In this document: in pieces, positions 39,278 to 48,937 of the stretch
How positions within the stretch are numbered: the first letter of the stretch is position 1
How the letters are laid out: each line of letters starts with the position of its first letter
Translations under genes and position numbers: made by a program
The notes under the pieces: generated by a model
Databases searched by the model: none
What the model was told of the DNA's origin: nothing
The model's input: the letters and a program-made list of their open reading frames with translations, nothing else
Assembly (NCBI RefSeq): GCF_900102505.1
Contig: NZ_FMVT01000006.1
Span: forward strand, 186,001-250,000
From: Paracoccus tibetensis
GTDB lineage: Bacteria > Pseudomonadota > Alphaproteobacteria > Rhodobacterales > Rhodobacteraceae
Direction of reading: 5' to 3'
DNA: 64,000 nucleotides

Positions 39278-40234
39278 TCAGAACGGCGAGTCGGGGAAGT
39301 AGAACTGCTCGGCGTTCTCGGGGGTGATCAGCGGCGCATCCAGCAGAAACGAGCCGCGCATCGGCGCCTGCCCCGTGAACTGCGCCACGGTCATGTACAT
39401 CGCGGTGGCGATCATCGAGGGCGGGTAGGGGGTCGAGATCGGGGTCATGGCGTTCTCCTCCATCACCATCTCGATCACCTGCTTCATGCCGTTGCCGCCG
39501 AGGGCGTAGCGGATGTCCTCGCGGCCCGACTGCTCGACCGCTTCCAGAACGCCCAGCAGCATGTCGTCGTCATTTGCCCAGACCGCGTCGATCTGCGGGT
39601 GCTTGGCGAGGTAGTCCTGCATCAGGGTGAAGGCCTCGTCCTGGTTCCAGTTGGCATACTGGATGTCGAGGATCTCGATATTGGTGCCGTCGATGACCTC
39701 GGTGAAGCCCTGGATGCGCTCGTCGTCGATCACGGTCGGAATGCCGCGCAGGACAACGATCTTGCCCTCGCCGCCCAGCTGCTCGGAGAGCCACTCGGCG
39801 GTGTTGTGCCCCACGGCGATGTTGTCGCCGGCGACATAGAGATCCTGGATGCTGTCATCGGCGAGGCCCCGGTCCACCACGGTGATGAAGGTGCCGGTGT
39901 CGCGCACGTTCTCGACCGGGCCGGTCAGCTCTTCCGAGGTGAAGGGCAGGATCACCAGCGCTGCCAGGTCGCGGGTCGAGGTCAGGTCTTCCAGCGCCGA
40001 GGCCTGGGCCGAGGCGGATTGCGCCGTCGACAGGACGATGTCGACGTTCGGGAAGGCCTCCTCGATCTGCCGCTCGGCCTCGGTCGCGTGATAGACGACG
40101 CCGCCGGTCCAGCCATGGGTCGCGGCCGGGATCGACACGGCGATGACGATGTCCCTTTCCTGCGCGGATGCAGCGGCGGTCAGTGCGGCAAGCGCCGCGC
40201 CGGTGGTGAGCAGTGTTTTCATTATCGTTTTCAT
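39278..40234 (-). CDS. Ribose-type ABC transporter substrate-binding protein
   Basis: A 318-aa periplasmic protein of the RbsB family (signal peptide about 1-24, cut at ASA). Motifs: DIVIAVSIPAATHGWTGGVV, LVILPFTSEELTGPV, FITVVDRGLAD, VWANDDDMLLGVLEAVEQSG. Trp42 and the acidic residues in the latter line the sugar pocket in relatives. It pairs with the permease and double ATPase upstream. Substrate not certain; the enzymes in the divergent operon argue for a polyol or short alcohol rather than ribose. Confidence 0.9.
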   Translation of the reverse strand: MKTIMKTLLTTGAALAALTAAASAQERDIVIAVSIPAATHGWTGGVVYHATEAERQIEEAFPNVDIVLSTAQSASAQASALEDLTSTRDLAALVILPFTSEELTGPVENVRDTGTFITVVDRGLADDSIQDLYVAGDNIAVGHNTAEWLSEQLGGEGKIVVLRGIPTVIDDERIQGFTEVIDGTNIEILDIQYANWNQDEAFTLMQDYLAKHPQIDAVWANDDDMLLGVLEAVEQSGREDIRYALGGNGMKQVIEMVMEENAMTPISTPYPPSMIATAMYMTVAQFTGQAPMRGSFLLDAPLITPENAEQFYFPDSPF

Positions 40235-40279
40235 GGTCTTCCTCCCTCTACTCTCTGCTTGAACAACCCTGCGCCCTCC

Positions 40280-41269
40280 TCAGCGCAGGAACCGGTGGGC
40301 GAGCATCGCGATGATGATGATGACGCCCTGCACCGCGGCCACGAGGTATTCCGACACCATGTCGGACAGCACCATGAGGTTCGCGATGGTCTCGATGATC
40401 AGGGCGCCTGCGATGGTGCCCCAGATCCGCCCGCGCCCGCCGCGCAGCATGGTGCCGCCGATGACGACCGCTGTGATGACCTGCAGCTCCCACAGCTGGC
40501 CGGTCGTGGGGGTCGCGGCGCCGAGGCGGGGGACGTAGCAGATCGCGGCGATGGCGACGCAGACGCCCTGCAGCACGAAGGCCATGGTCCGAACGCCGGC
40601 GACCGAGACGCCCGAGAAGCGCGCGACCTCGGGGTTGGCGCCCGCCGCCTGCACGCGCCGCCCGAACTTGGTGCGATACAGAAGGAACGCGCCCACAAGC
40701 ACCACGGCCACGGTGATCCAGATCGGGATCGGCACGCCGAGGAAGCTGCCGAAATAGACCGGGCGGTAGGCGGCGCGCAGGTCGCGGTCGATGGGGATCG
40801 AGCCGCCGTCGGACATCCAAGTGATCAGCGCGCGGAAGATGCCCATCGTGCCAAGCGTGACGATGAAGGGTTCGATCTTGCCGATGGTGACCACGAGCCC
40901 GTTCAAAAGTCCGCAGAGCGCACCGACTATCAGGGCCACACCTGCGCCCATGAAGATGGCGCTTGCACCATAGGTCGGGGCGAGGCTGTTCATCACCAGG
41001 ATCATCACCCCGGTCACGAAGGCCATCATCGAGCCGACCGACAGGTCCAGCCCGCCCGAGGCGATCACGAAGGTCGCCCCGATCGCGATGATGGCCACGA
41101 AGGCCGAGCGGGTGATGACATTGCCGAGGTTCGCGCTGGTCAGGAAGTTGCTGTTGATCAGCGCTCCGACCAGTACGATCACCGCCAGGGCGATCCACGG
41201 GCCGAGGTCGGACCAGCGGATCTGCCAGCCGTCGCGGCTGCGGGTCTGGGTCATCTCGACCGTGGTCAT
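40280..41269 (-). CDS. Ribose-type ABC transporter permease
   Basis: A 329-aa RbsC/BPD_transp_2 family protein with about nine or ten hydrophobic spans (FVAIIAIGATFVIASGGLDL is the signature region). The domain includes GLLNGLVVTIGKIEPFIVTL, also diagnostic. It overlaps the ATPase gene by 4 bases and precedes the binding protein by 45 bases. Confidence 0.92.
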   Translation of the reverse strand: MTTVEMTQTRSRDGWQIRWSDLGPWIALAVIVLVGALINSNFLTSANLGNVITRSAFVAIIAIGATFVIASGGLDLSVGSMMAFVTGVMILVMNSLAPTYGASAIFMGAGVALIVGALCGLLNGLVVTIGKIEPFIVTLGTMGIFRALITWMSDGGSIPIDRDLRAAYRPVYFGSFLGVPIPIWITVAVVLVGAFLLYRTKFGRRVQAAGANPEVARFSGVSVAGVRTMAFVLQGVCVAIAAICYVPRLGAATPTTGQLWELQVITAVVIGGTMLRGGRGRIWGTIAGALIIETIANLMVLSDMVSEYLVAAVQGVIIIIAMLAHRFLR

Positions 41270-42834
41270 GGCGCTGCCTCCTGATGATCCTGGCGACTGC
41301 TGGTCGCGGCGTAGACGACGTTTTCCTCGGTGATCTGGTCGCCCGCGAACTCGGCGACGACGCGGCCTGCGCGCATCACGAGGACGCGGTCGGCAAGGCC
41401 CACCAGTTCGGACATCTCGGAAGAGATGACGACGCAGGCCCGCCCGTCCCGCACCAGCTTGTCGATGAAGTCGTAGATCTGGCTCTTGTTGCCGATGTCG
41501 ATGCCGCGCGTCGGCTCGTCGATGATGACCACGGCGGGATCGGTCAGCATGATCTTGGCCAGCAGCAGTTTCTGCTGGTTGCCGCCCGACAGTTGCCCGG
41601 CCGTCAGCCGCAGGGACCGGACACGGATGTCGTATTCACTGACCGCCCCCTCCAGCGCGCGCGTCTCGCGGCCGGGATGCAGCATGACGCCGGGATGGGT
41701 CTCGGTCAGGGCGGCGAGGGTCAGGTTCTGGGCGAGGTCGCTGCCGAGCAGCAGCCCCTTTCCCTTGCGATCCTCGGTCAGATAGACGACGCCGCGCTTC
41801 TGCCAGGCCTTGACGCTGCGCTTGCTCACATCCTCGCCGCGCAGCGCGATGCGGCGGGCGGTGGCGGGGCGCAGGCCCATCAGCCCCTCGATCAGCTCGG
41901 TCCGGCCGGCGCCGATCATGCCGCCGATGCCCAGCACCTCGCCCGCGCGGATGGTCAGGCTCGCCTCCTGCCGGCCATGCTCGACCGACAGCGCCTCGAT
42001 CTCCAGCAGCGTCTCGCCGGGGTCGGTGCGCTTGGGGGGATAAAGCATGTCGAGCCGCCGGCCGACCATTAGCTCGGCCATGCGGCGCTGGCTCATGCCG
42101 GCGGCGGGGAAGGTGCCGATCATCTGGCCGTCGCGCAAGACGGTGATGCGGTCGGCCAGTGCCTCGACCTCGTCCAGCCGATGCGAGATATAGAGGACCG
42201 CCGCGCCCGCGTCGCGCAGCTGGCGCACGATGGCCAGAAGCGCCGCGACCTCGTCATGGGCGAGAACGGCGGTCGGCTCGTCGAAGATCACCACCTTGCG
42301 CGGGTCCAGAAGCGCGCGGGCGATCTGCACCAGCTGGCGCTGCGCCAAGGGCAGGTCGCGCACCAGATCGCGGGGCCGGGCGACAGAGCCGATGCGGGCG
42401 AGGACCTCGCGCGTCCGGGCGTCCATCTGCCGGTCGCTGACCGTCCACCACGGCCCGATCTCGCGCCCGAGGAACAGGTTCTCCGCCACGGTCAGGTCGT
42501 CCGCCAGCAGGATCTCCTGATGCACCAGGACGATGCCGGCCTGTTCGGCCGTCGCGGCGTCGGGGAAGCTGACCGGGGCGCCTTCCAGCCGGATCTGGCC
42601 CACGGTCGGCGCGACATGGCCCGACAGCAGCTTCATCAGCGTGGACTTGCCCGCGCCGTTCTCGCCGATGACCGCGTGAACCTCGCCCGGTTGCAGCGAC
42701 AGATCGACGCCCGACAGGACGGTAATTGCCCCGTAGGTCTTGCCGAGGCCCTGAACCTCAAGGACGGGCGGCAAGCCGGGATCGGTCGCGGAGCTGGAGG
42801 GCTCCGCGGCATGGATGATGCTCAATCGGGTCAT
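41266..42834 (-). CDS. Ribose-type ABC transporter ATP-binding protein (two NBDs)
   Basis: A 522-aa RbsA-type ATPase with two nucleotide-binding domains. Domain 1: Walker A GENGAGKST (about 56-64), signature in DLPLAQRQLVQIARALL and Walker B VVIFDEPTAVL. Domain 2: degenerate Walker A GGMIGAGRTEL, signature LSGGNQQKLLLAK and Walker B VVIIDEPTRGID, the normal asymmetric arrangement. One base separates it from the gntR stop. It powers the import system. Confidence 0.93.
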   Translation of the reverse strand: MTRLSIIHAAEPSSSATDPGLPPVLEVQGLGKTYGAITVLSGVDLSLQPGEVHAVIGENGAGKSTLMKLLSGHVAPTVGQIRLEGAPVSFPDAATAEQAGIVLVHQEILLADDLTVAENLFLGREIGPWWTVSDRQMDARTREVLARIGSVARPRDLVRDLPLAQRQLVQIARALLDPRKVVIFDEPTAVLAHDEVAALLAIVRQLRDAGAAVLYISHRLDEVEALADRITVLRDGQMIGTFPAAGMSQRRMAELMVGRRLDMLYPPKRTDPGETLLEIEALSVEHGRQEASLTIRAGEVLGIGGMIGAGRTELIEGLMGLRPATARRIALRGEDVSKRSVKAWQKRGVVYLTEDRKGKGLLLGSDLAQNLTLAALTETHPGVMLHPGRETRALEGAVSEYDIRVRSLRLTAGQLSGGNQQKLLLAKIMLTDPAVVIIDEPTRGIDIGNKSQIYDFIDKLVRDGRACVVISSEMSELVGLADRVLVMRAGRVVAEFAGDQITEENVVYAATSSRQDHQEAAP

Positions 42835-42835
42835 G

Positions 42836-43522
42836 TCAGTCGAAGGCCGGGATCAGGCGATCGCGAGATCGGGTGATATGGGACAGCATCGCCTCGCGCG
42901 CGGCAGGACCGTCGCCGGCGCGGAAGGCGGACAGAAGCGCCTCGTGCTCCTCCAGCGCCTCTTGGGTGACGCGGCTGTGGAACATCAGTCGGAAGATGTG
43001 GACATGGACGTGGTTGTTGAACAGCGCGGCGCGCACGACCTCGTTGCCGGCGACGCGCATGATCTCGTCGTGAAAGCGGGCATCGGCGCGGGCGAAGCGG
43101 GAATAGCGGCTGGTGCGGTCCACCGGCGTCTCGCCATTGCCCATGTCGGCGGCGCGCTGTTCCAGCAGGGCCAGCGTCTCGGGCGTCAGCCGTTCGGCGG
43201 CCCGAGCCGCACCCTCGGGTTCCAGCTGCAGGCGGAAGTCGTAGAGATTCTCGAACTCCTTGCGGGTCAGCTGGGGCGCGGCCGAGTAGCCGATCAGATG
43301 CGCCTTGCGGACCAGTCCCTCGCGCTCTAGCCGGCTCAGGGCCTCGCGCACTGGGGTCTGCGAGACATCCATCTCGCGGGCCAGCTGGTCGATGGCGAGG
43401 CGGGCGCCGGGGGCAAAATCCAGCGACATCAGCCGTTCGTAGATGCTGTTGTAGACGCCTTCGACCACGCTGACGGGGCGAATGGCGGCCCGTCCGGCCT
43501 CTCGCATCAATGCCTGTGCCAT
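42836..43522 (-). CDS. GntR/FCD-family transcriptional regulator (first)
   Basis: A 228-aa regulator started at ATG 43522, with an A/G-rich site upstream. N-terminal winged helix about 20-85 (LAREMDVSQTPVREALSRLE) and the C-terminal FCD ligand domain with metal-binding His residues (ARFHDEIMRV; NNHVHVHIF). It heads the transporter operon and faces the alcohol-dehydrogenase operon. A perfect palindrome at 43640-43653 is its probable operator, so it likely controls both units in response to the substrate. Confidence 0.88.
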   Translation of the reverse strand: MAQALMREAGRAAIRPVSVVEGVYNSIYERLMSLDFAPGARLAIDQLAREMDVSQTPVREALSRLEREGLVRKAHLIGYSAAPQLTRKEFENLYDFRLQLEPEGAARAAERLTPETLALLEQRAADMGNGETPVDRTSRYSRFARADARFHDEIMRVAGNEVVRAALFNNHVHVHIFRLMFHSRVTQEALEEHEALLSAFRAGDGPAAREAMLSHITRSRDRLIPAFD

Positions 43523-43639
43523 CTTCGTCCTCTTCTCCTCGGGCCTCCGCCAGTGGCGGCTCCTCGGCCCGATCGCGTGCCCTGTCGCGATCCCTGTTGA
43601 CATATGACTTGCAAAAGCCATACCCGATGTCAAATACTT

Positions 43640-43653
43640 TATCGTATACGATA
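43640..43653. promoter_or_regulatory. GntR operator palindrome
   Basis: TATCGTATACGATA is a perfect 14-bp palindrome in the divergent region between gntR (43522) and the alcohol dehydrogenase (43701). It fits the FadR-subfamily pattern TnGTnnACnA (TCGTATACGA). The region is locally AT-rich against a GC-rich background. Confidence 0.7.
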
Positions 43654-43700
43654 TGATAAAAGCGTCGCCGGGAGGCGGCGTTCAGGGGAGGGAACGCGGG

Positions 43701-44894
43701 ATGTACGGAATCATGAGAGCGCCGAGAGAGGTGCTGTTCGGCGCCGGGCAGCGCCACGCGCTTGGTCGGGTCGCGGCGCGGCTTGGCCAGCGCGCGCTGG
43801 TCGTGACCGACGAGCGGCTGGCGGCAGATGGCGACTTCCGCATGATGCTGGCCGCGCTCGAGGCCGAGGGCCTGGCCGTGCAGATCGAGGCGGGCACGCT
43901 GCCGGACGTTCCCGCGGCCTCGGCCGAAGCCGCGGCCGGGCGCGCACGCGGCTTTGCCCCGGACCTCGTGATCGGCATCGGCGGGGGCTCGTGCCTCGAC
44001 ATGGCGAAATGCCTTGCGCTGCTGCTGACGCATGGCGGCCGGCCGCAGGATTATTATGGCGAGCTGAAGGTGCCGCCTCCGGTCCTGCCGATCATCGCGG
44101 TGCCGACGACCGCGGGCACCGGCTCGGAGGTCACGCCGGTCGCGGTGCTGTCGGATGACGAGCGGGTGCTGAAGGTCGGGATCTCCAGCCCCTTCCTCAT
44201 CCCGACCGCGGCGATCTGCGATCCCGACCTGACCGCCACCTGCCCCGCGATGCTGACCGCCATCGCGGGCGCCGACGCGATGACCCATGCTATCGAGGCG
44301 CTGACGGCGATCCGGCGCGCGCCCGATCCGCTGCTGGCCCAGAACCGGGTCTTCGTGGGCAAGAACACCGTCTCGGACCGTTTCGCGCTGGAGGCGATCG
44401 AACTGCTCTGGCACGCGCTGCCGCGCGCCGTCGAGGACGGCGAGGACGTCGACGCGCGCGAGGCGGTGATGCTGGGCGCGCTGAAGGCGGGGCTTGCCTT
44501 CGGCGTCGCAGGGACGGCTGCGGCCCATGCGATCCAGTATCCCATCGGCGCGCTGACCCACACGGCGCACGGGCTGGGAGTGGCCTGCCTCATGCCCTAT
44601 GTCCTCGCCTGGAACCGCCCGGCCATCGGCCCCGAACTGGCCGCCATCGCCGCCGCGGCGGGGTTGGACGAGGCGTCCGAGGTCATCCCGGCGCTGTCCG
44701 CGATGTTCGCGCGGATCGGCATTCCCCGCTCGCTCGGCGCGCTCGGGCTGGACGAGGGGCGCCTGGACTGGGTGGCCGAGCAGTCCTGCGGCATCGCCCG
44801 CCTGATCCAGAACAACCCGCGCCCCATCTCGCTGGACGAGATGCGCCAGCTTGTCGGCACCGCCTTCCACGGCGACCGCAGCCTCGTTCACTAA
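43701..44894 (+). CDS. Iron-containing alcohol dehydrogenase
   Basis: A 397-aa group III dehydrogenase. Nucleotide site GIGGGSCLDMAK (about 94-105), the family segment VPTTAGTGSEVTPVAVLSD, and metal-binding His residues in TAAAHAIQYPIGALTHTAHG. ATG 43701 is preceded by GGGGAGGGAA; an ATG at 43653 would fall inside the operator. It oxidises an alcohol to an aldehyde with NAD. The aldehyde dehydrogenase gene follows 11 bases later. Confidence 0.92.
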   Translation: MYGIMRAPREVLFGAGQRHALGRVAARLGQRALVVTDERLAADGDFRMMLAALEAEGLAVQIEAGTLPDVPAASAEAAAGRARGFAPDLVIGIGGGSCLDMAKCLALLLTHGGRPQDYYGELKVPPPVLPIIAVPTTAGTGSEVTPVAVLSDDERVLKVGISSPFLIPTAAICDPDLTATCPAMLTAIAGADAMTHAIEALTAIRRAPDPLLAQNRVFVGKNTVSDRFALEAIELLWHALPRAVEDGEDVDAREAVMLGALKAGLAFGVAGTAAAHAIQYPIGALTHTAHGLGVACLMPYVLAWNRPAIGPELAAIAAAAGLDEASEVIPALSAMFARIGIPRSLGALGLDEGRLDWVAEQSCGIARLIQNNPRPISLDEMRQLVGTAFHGDRSLVH

Positions 44895-44905
44895 GGAAAA
44901 CCGCC

Positions 44906-46360
44906 ATGAGCTTCGATCACCCCACGGACGACCCCGCCGCCCATGCCCGCGGCCTCTACATCGGCGGGCGCTGGCTGCCCGGCGGCGGCATTCCCGTCAT
45001 CGACCCCTCGACCGGCAGCGCGCTGGCCGAGGTGCCGGACGCCGCGCGCGCCGATGCCGCCGCCGCGGTGGAGGCCGCCGCCGCCGCCGCGCCAGGCTGG
45101 CGCGCCACCCCCACCCGCCAGCGCGCCGAGATCCTGCGCCGCTGGTTCACCCTGTTCACCGAACGGGCCCAGGAGTTCGCGCGCCTCATCTCGCTGGAGA
45201 ACGGCAAGGCGCTGCCCGACGCGCGGGGCGAGGTTGCCTATGCGGCCGAGTTCTTCCGCTGGTATGCCGAGGAGGCCGTGCGGGTGCCCGGCGAATACCG
45301 CACCGCCCCCTCGGGCGCGCACCGCATCCTCGTGGACCACGAGCCCATCGGCATCTGCGTGCTGATCACCCCGTGGAACTTCCCGGCCGCGATGGCGACG
45401 CGCAAGATCGCCCCGGCCCTGGCGGCGGGCTGCACGGTCATCCTGAAGCCCGCGTCCGAGACCCCGCTCACCGCCTATGCGATGGCCGCCCTGGGCGAGG
45501 AGGCGGGCGTGCCGCCGGGCGTGGTGAACGTCCTGACCACCACGCAGCCCGGCCCGGTGGTCGAGGCGATGCTGGCCGATCCGCGCGTCCGCAAGCTGTC
45601 CTTCACCGGCTCGACGGGCGTCGGGCGGACGCTGTTGGCGGGTGCGGCGCGGACGGTCGCCAGCTGCTCGATGGAGCTGGGCGGGAACGCGCCCTTCCTC
45701 GTCTTCGACGACGCCGACCTGGAGGCCGCGCTGGACGGCGCGATGATCGCCAAGATGCGCAACGCGGGCGAGGCCTGCACGGCGGCCAACCGCTTCTACG
45801 TGCAGGCCGGCATCCACGACGCCTTCGTCGACGGGCTAACCCGGCGCATGGCGGCGCTGCGGATCGGGCCGGGCACGGGCGAGGGCGTGCAGGTCGGGCC
45901 GATGATCACCGCCAAGGCCGTCGAGAAGATCGACCGGCTGGTGACCGAGGCCGTCGCGCGCGGGGCCACCGCCACGACCGGGGGCGCGCCGCTGGAAGGG
46001 CCGGGCTTTTTCTACCCGCCGACCGTGCTGCGCGACGTGCCCGTGAACGCTGCCCTCGCGCAGGAGGAGATCTTCGGCCCCGTCGCCCCCGTCTTCCGCT
46101 TCGAGACCGAGGACGAGGCCGTGCGCCTGGCCAACGACACCGAATACGGGCTGGCCGCTTATGTCTATTCGCGTGATCTGGGACGGGCGATGCGCGTCGG
46201 CGGGCGGATCGAGAGCGGCATGATCGGCATCAACCGCGGCCTCATGTCCGACCCGGCCGCGCCCTTCGGCGGCGTCAAGCAGAGCGGCCTCGGCCGCGAG
46301 GGCGGCGTGCACGGCATCCTCGAGTTCATGGAGCCGAAATACTACGCGCTGAACCTCTGA
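44906..46360 (+). CDS. NAD(P)-dependent aldehyde dehydrogenase (succinate-semialdehyde-like)
   Basis: A 484-aa enzyme. Cofactor region LITPWNFPAAMATRKIAPAL, FTGSTGVG, general-base Glu in MELGGNAPFLVFDDAD, catalytic Cys in NAGEACTAANRFYV, and the C-terminal VKQSGLGREGG. Overall like GabD, but the locus suggests it finishes a two-step oxidation begun by the alcohol dehydrogenase directly upstream. It ends 3 bases before the convergent gntR gene stop. Confidence 0.92.
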   Translation: MSFDHPTDDPAAHARGLYIGGRWLPGGGIPVIDPSTGSALAEVPDAARADAAAAVEAAAAAAPGWRATPTRQRAEILRRWFTLFTERAQEFARLISLENGKALPDARGEVAYAAEFFRWYAEEAVRVPGEYRTAPSGAHRILVDHEPIGICVLITPWNFPAAMATRKIAPALAAGCTVILKPASETPLTAYAMAALGEEAGVPPGVVNVLTTTQPGPVVEAMLADPRVRKLSFTGSTGVGRTLLAGAARTVASCSMELGGNAPFLVFDDADLEAALDGAMIAKMRNAGEACTAANRFYVQAGIHDAFVDGLTRRMAALRIGPGTGEGVQVGPMITAKAVEKIDRLVTEAVARGATATTGGAPLEGPGFFYPPTVLRDVPVNAALAQEEIFGPVAPVFRFETEDEAVRLANDTEYGLAAYVYSRDLGRAMRVGGRIESGMIGINRGLMSDPAAPFGGVKQSGLGREGGVHGILEFMEPKYYALNL

Positions 46361-46363
46361 CGC

Positions 46364-47140
46364 TCAGGCCCGCGGGCGCAGGCGCTCGGCGACGCTGCGG
46401 TTCAGCTCCAGCATGGAGGCCATCGCGGTGCGCGCGGCGGACGCGTCGCGCGCGGCAATGGCCTCGGCCACGGCGATATGCCCCTCGCGGCTGACGCGCT
46501 CGTTGCTGTCGTCGGCCACGCCCAGCTCGTAGGAGACGCGCAGCATCGTCAGGATCAGCTGGCGCATCTGCCGCATCACGTCGTTGCCGGTCATGTCGAA
46601 CAGCGTGACGTGGAACTGGCAGTCGGCCGCGAACAGCGCCTCGACATCCTCCTCGGCCGGGTGCATCGCCTGCGCGGCCGCCAGCAGCGTCTCGATCTGG
46701 CGGGCCGAGGCGCGCTCGGCGGCCAAGGCCGCCGCGGCCGGCTCGATGATGCTGCGCAGCTCGGTCGTCTCGGCGAAGATGCGGCGGATGCGCGGGTGGT
46801 CGGGCGCGTGCCAGGCGACCACGTCGGCGTCGATCAGGTTCCACTCGTCCACCGGGCGGACCCGCGTGCCGTACCGGCGCGCCGTCCGCAGAAGGCGCTT
46901 GCCCGACAGGACCTTGACCGCGTCGCGCACCGTGGCGCGGCTGACGCCCAGGCTCTCGGCCAGCTCGCCCTCGGTCGGCATCACCTCGCCCTCGCGGTAG
47001 ACATCGCTGGCGATGCGCCGGCCGAGCGCCTCGACCGCCTGCTTGGCCGCGCCCGTCGGCAGGGACGAGGCAAATTCGCTCGGGATCTTCAGGTCCAGCA
47101 CGCGGCGCGCGCTGCCGTTCGGCCGTTGCGAGATGTCCAT
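46364..47140 (-). CDS. GntR/FCD-family transcriptional regulator (second)
   Basis: A 258-aa FadR-type regulator. Winged helix about 35-105 (LAESLGVSRATVRDAVKVLS, with TARRYGTRVRP as the wing) and the FCD domain after about residue 120 (ADCQFHVTLFDMTGNDVMRQ). It is divergent from the TRAP-transporter operon, so sugar-acid induction is likely, as in ExuR- or LgoR-type systems. Two direct repeats lie in the 135-base gap. Confidence 0.88.
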   Translation of the reverse strand: MDISQRPNGSARRVLDLKIPSEFASSLPTGAAKQAVEALGRRIASDVYREGEVMPTEGELAESLGVSRATVRDAVKVLSGKRLLRTARRYGTRVRPVDEWNLIDADVVAWHAPDHPRIRRIFAETTELRSIIEPAAAALAAERASARQIETLLAAAQAMHPAEEDVEALFAADCQFHVTLFDMTGNDVMRQMRQLILTMLRVSYELGVADDSNERVSREGHIAVAEAIAARDASAARTAMASMLELNRSVAERLRPRA

Positions 47141-47155
47141 GTCAAATCCGCCTTT

Positions 47156-47187
47156 ACATCTGATCTAGAGCGCGTCATCATCTGACC
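47156..47187. promoter_or_regulatory. Two direct repeats ATCTGAyCTA, candidate GntR sites
   Basis: ATCTGATCTA (47156-47165) and ATCTGACCTA (47178-47187) are 22 bp apart, two helix turns, in the divergent region between the second GntR gene and the TRAP operon. Confidence 0.5.
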
Positions 47188-47275
47188 TATGTAGCCCCGT
47201 GCGGGCTGCCATGGCAACGGCCGGAGCGGGTGGAGGACCTGATGCCGGATCAACCGAGCCCCAAGGGAGGATGAC

Positions 47276-48322
47276 ATGATGACATTCAGAACCGCGTTCT
47301 GCGCGGCGGCTTTGGCTGCAAGCGTCAGCGTCTTCGGCCTGGCCGAGGCCGAGGCGATGGAGATTAAGTTCGGGATCGGCATGCCCGAGGGCGACTCGCC
47401 CGAATACAACGCCCTCGTGCGCTTCAAGGACTATGTCGAGTTCAAGACCAACGGCGAGATCACCGTCCGCCTGTTTCCCAACAACCAGCTGGGCGGCGAG
47501 CGCGAGATGATTGAGATGGTCCAGCAGGGCAGCCTCGAGCTGTCCTTCCCGGCGGACGGTGCGATGGCCGGTTTTTACCCACCCATGCAGGTCTGGTCGA
47601 TTCCCTATCTCTTCGAGTCCGCCCCCGTCGCTTGGCGCGTGCTGGAGAGCGAGTTTGCGGACCGCATGCGCGACGACATCCTGGAGCAGACCGGCATCCG
47701 CGCGCTGGCCTTCTCGCAGAACGGGTTTCGGTCCTTCACCAACAACGTCCGCCCGATCATCGAGCCCGCCGACATGGCCGGGCTGAAGATCCGCACGATG
47801 GAAAGCCCGGTCTACATGGAGATGGTCGGCGCGCTCGGCGCGACCGCCGTGCCGATCAGCGGGGCCGAGGTCGTGATGGCCCTGCGCCAGGGCGTGGTGG
47901 ACGGGCAGGAGAACCCGCCGGCCGTCGTCTATACCGGCGGGCATGGCGAGGTGCAGCGCTACTACACGCTGAACGAGCACACCTTCGGCCTGCATGTCGT
48001 GATCGCCAACGAGGACTGGTTCGCCTCGCTTGAGCCCGGCCACCAGCAGGTGATCCAGGACGCGGCCAAGCTGATGGCCTGGACCGAGAACCTGCAGAAG
48101 ACCGAGGGCGACTGGCGCTTCAGCCGCCAGCTGGCCGACGAGATGGGGATGGAGATCCACGTCTCGACCCCCGAGGAGAAGGCGGCCTTCCGCGACATCG
48201 CCCAGCCCCCGGTCCTGTCCTTCATCCGCAGCAATGTCGGCGACGAGCTGGTCGACGAGTTGCTGGCGGTCGTCGAGGAAACGAAGGCCACGCTTTACGG
48301 CGCGCAGACGCCGGCCGAGTGA
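47276..48322 (+). CDS. dctP: TRAP transporter solute-binding protein (DctP type)
   Basis: A 348-aa periplasmic protein with signal peptide 1-27. Typical DctP pattern: FGIGMPEGDSPEYNALVRFK, LFPNNQLGGEREMIEMVQQG, and the region GLKIRTMESPVYMEMVGALG with the carboxylate-binding Arg. It delivers an organic acid to the DctQM membrane pair. Given the dehydratase gene downstream, the ligand is probably an aldonate or uronate. Confidence 0.92.
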   Translation: MMTFRTAFCAAALAASVSVFGLAEAEAMEIKFGIGMPEGDSPEYNALVRFKDYVEFKTNGEITVRLFPNNQLGGEREMIEMVQQGSLELSFPADGAMAGFYPPMQVWSIPYLFESAPVAWRVLESEFADRMRDDILEQTGIRALAFSQNGFRSFTNNVRPIIEPADMAGLKIRTMESPVYMEMVGALGATAVPISGAEVVMALRQGVVDGQENPPAVVYTGGHGEVQRYYTLNEHTFGLHVVIANEDWFASLEPGHQQVIQDAAKLMAWTENLQKTEGDWRFSRQLADEMGMEIHVSTPEEKAAFRDIAQPPVLSFIRSNVGDELVDELLAVVEETKATLYGAQTPAE

Positions 48323-48397
48323 CCTTCCCCGCGCTCTGCCCGGCTGCGCCACTCGCGGTCGGGCAGGGACCTTTCCCTCAGACACGATGATGTTCCC

Positions 48398-48937
48398 ATG
48401 ACGCAGGCTGCCACATCGGCCGCGCGGCTTCTGGCGCGCAGCACCGAGATCCTCGCCGCGCTGCTGCTGATCGCGGTGACGATCCTGAACCTCACCCAGG
48501 TCGGCGGGCGCTACCTCTTCGCGACCGGCTTCAGCTGGACCGAGGAGGTGATGCGCTACATGATGATCTGGCTGATGATGCTCGGCAGCGTCGCCTGCAT
48601 CTTCCGGGTCGAGCATATGGGCATCGAGGCGCTGGAGACGCTGGTCCCGGCCCATCGCGTCGCCCTGGTGAAGTCCGCGCTCTACTCCGTCGCCGCGATC
48701 TTCTGCGTCGTGATCCTGGTCTATGGCTGGCCGCTGGCCATGCGGAACGCCGCGCAGGTCGCGCCCGCCTCACGCATCCCGATGATCATCCCCTACCTGG
48801 CGCTGCCCGTGGGCGCGGCCCTCATGCTGGTGCAGATCGCGCTCAGCTGGCTTTCGGGCTTCGAGCCCGAGGGCGACCAGACCGGCGGCGGCGATGTCGG
48901 CACCCCCGCCAGCGACCGCGAGAGGGGCGTGCAATGA
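48398..48937 (+). CDS. dctQ: TRAP transporter small permease (DctQ)
   Basis: A 179-aa inner-membrane protein with four spans (ILAALLLIAVTILNLTQVGG is the first). The conserved ATGFSWTEEVMRYMMIWLMM segment is diagnostic. It stabilises the interaction between the binding protein and DctM, and overlaps DctM by 4 bases. Confidence 0.9.
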   Translation: MTQAATSAARLLARSTEILAALLLIAVTILNLTQVGGRYLFATGFSWTEEVMRYMMIWLMMLGSVACIFRVEHMGIEALETLVPAHRVALVKSALYSVAAIFCVVILVYGWPLAMRNAAQVAPASRIPMIIPYLALPVGAALMLVQIALSWLSGFEPEGDQTGGGDVGTPASDRERGVQ

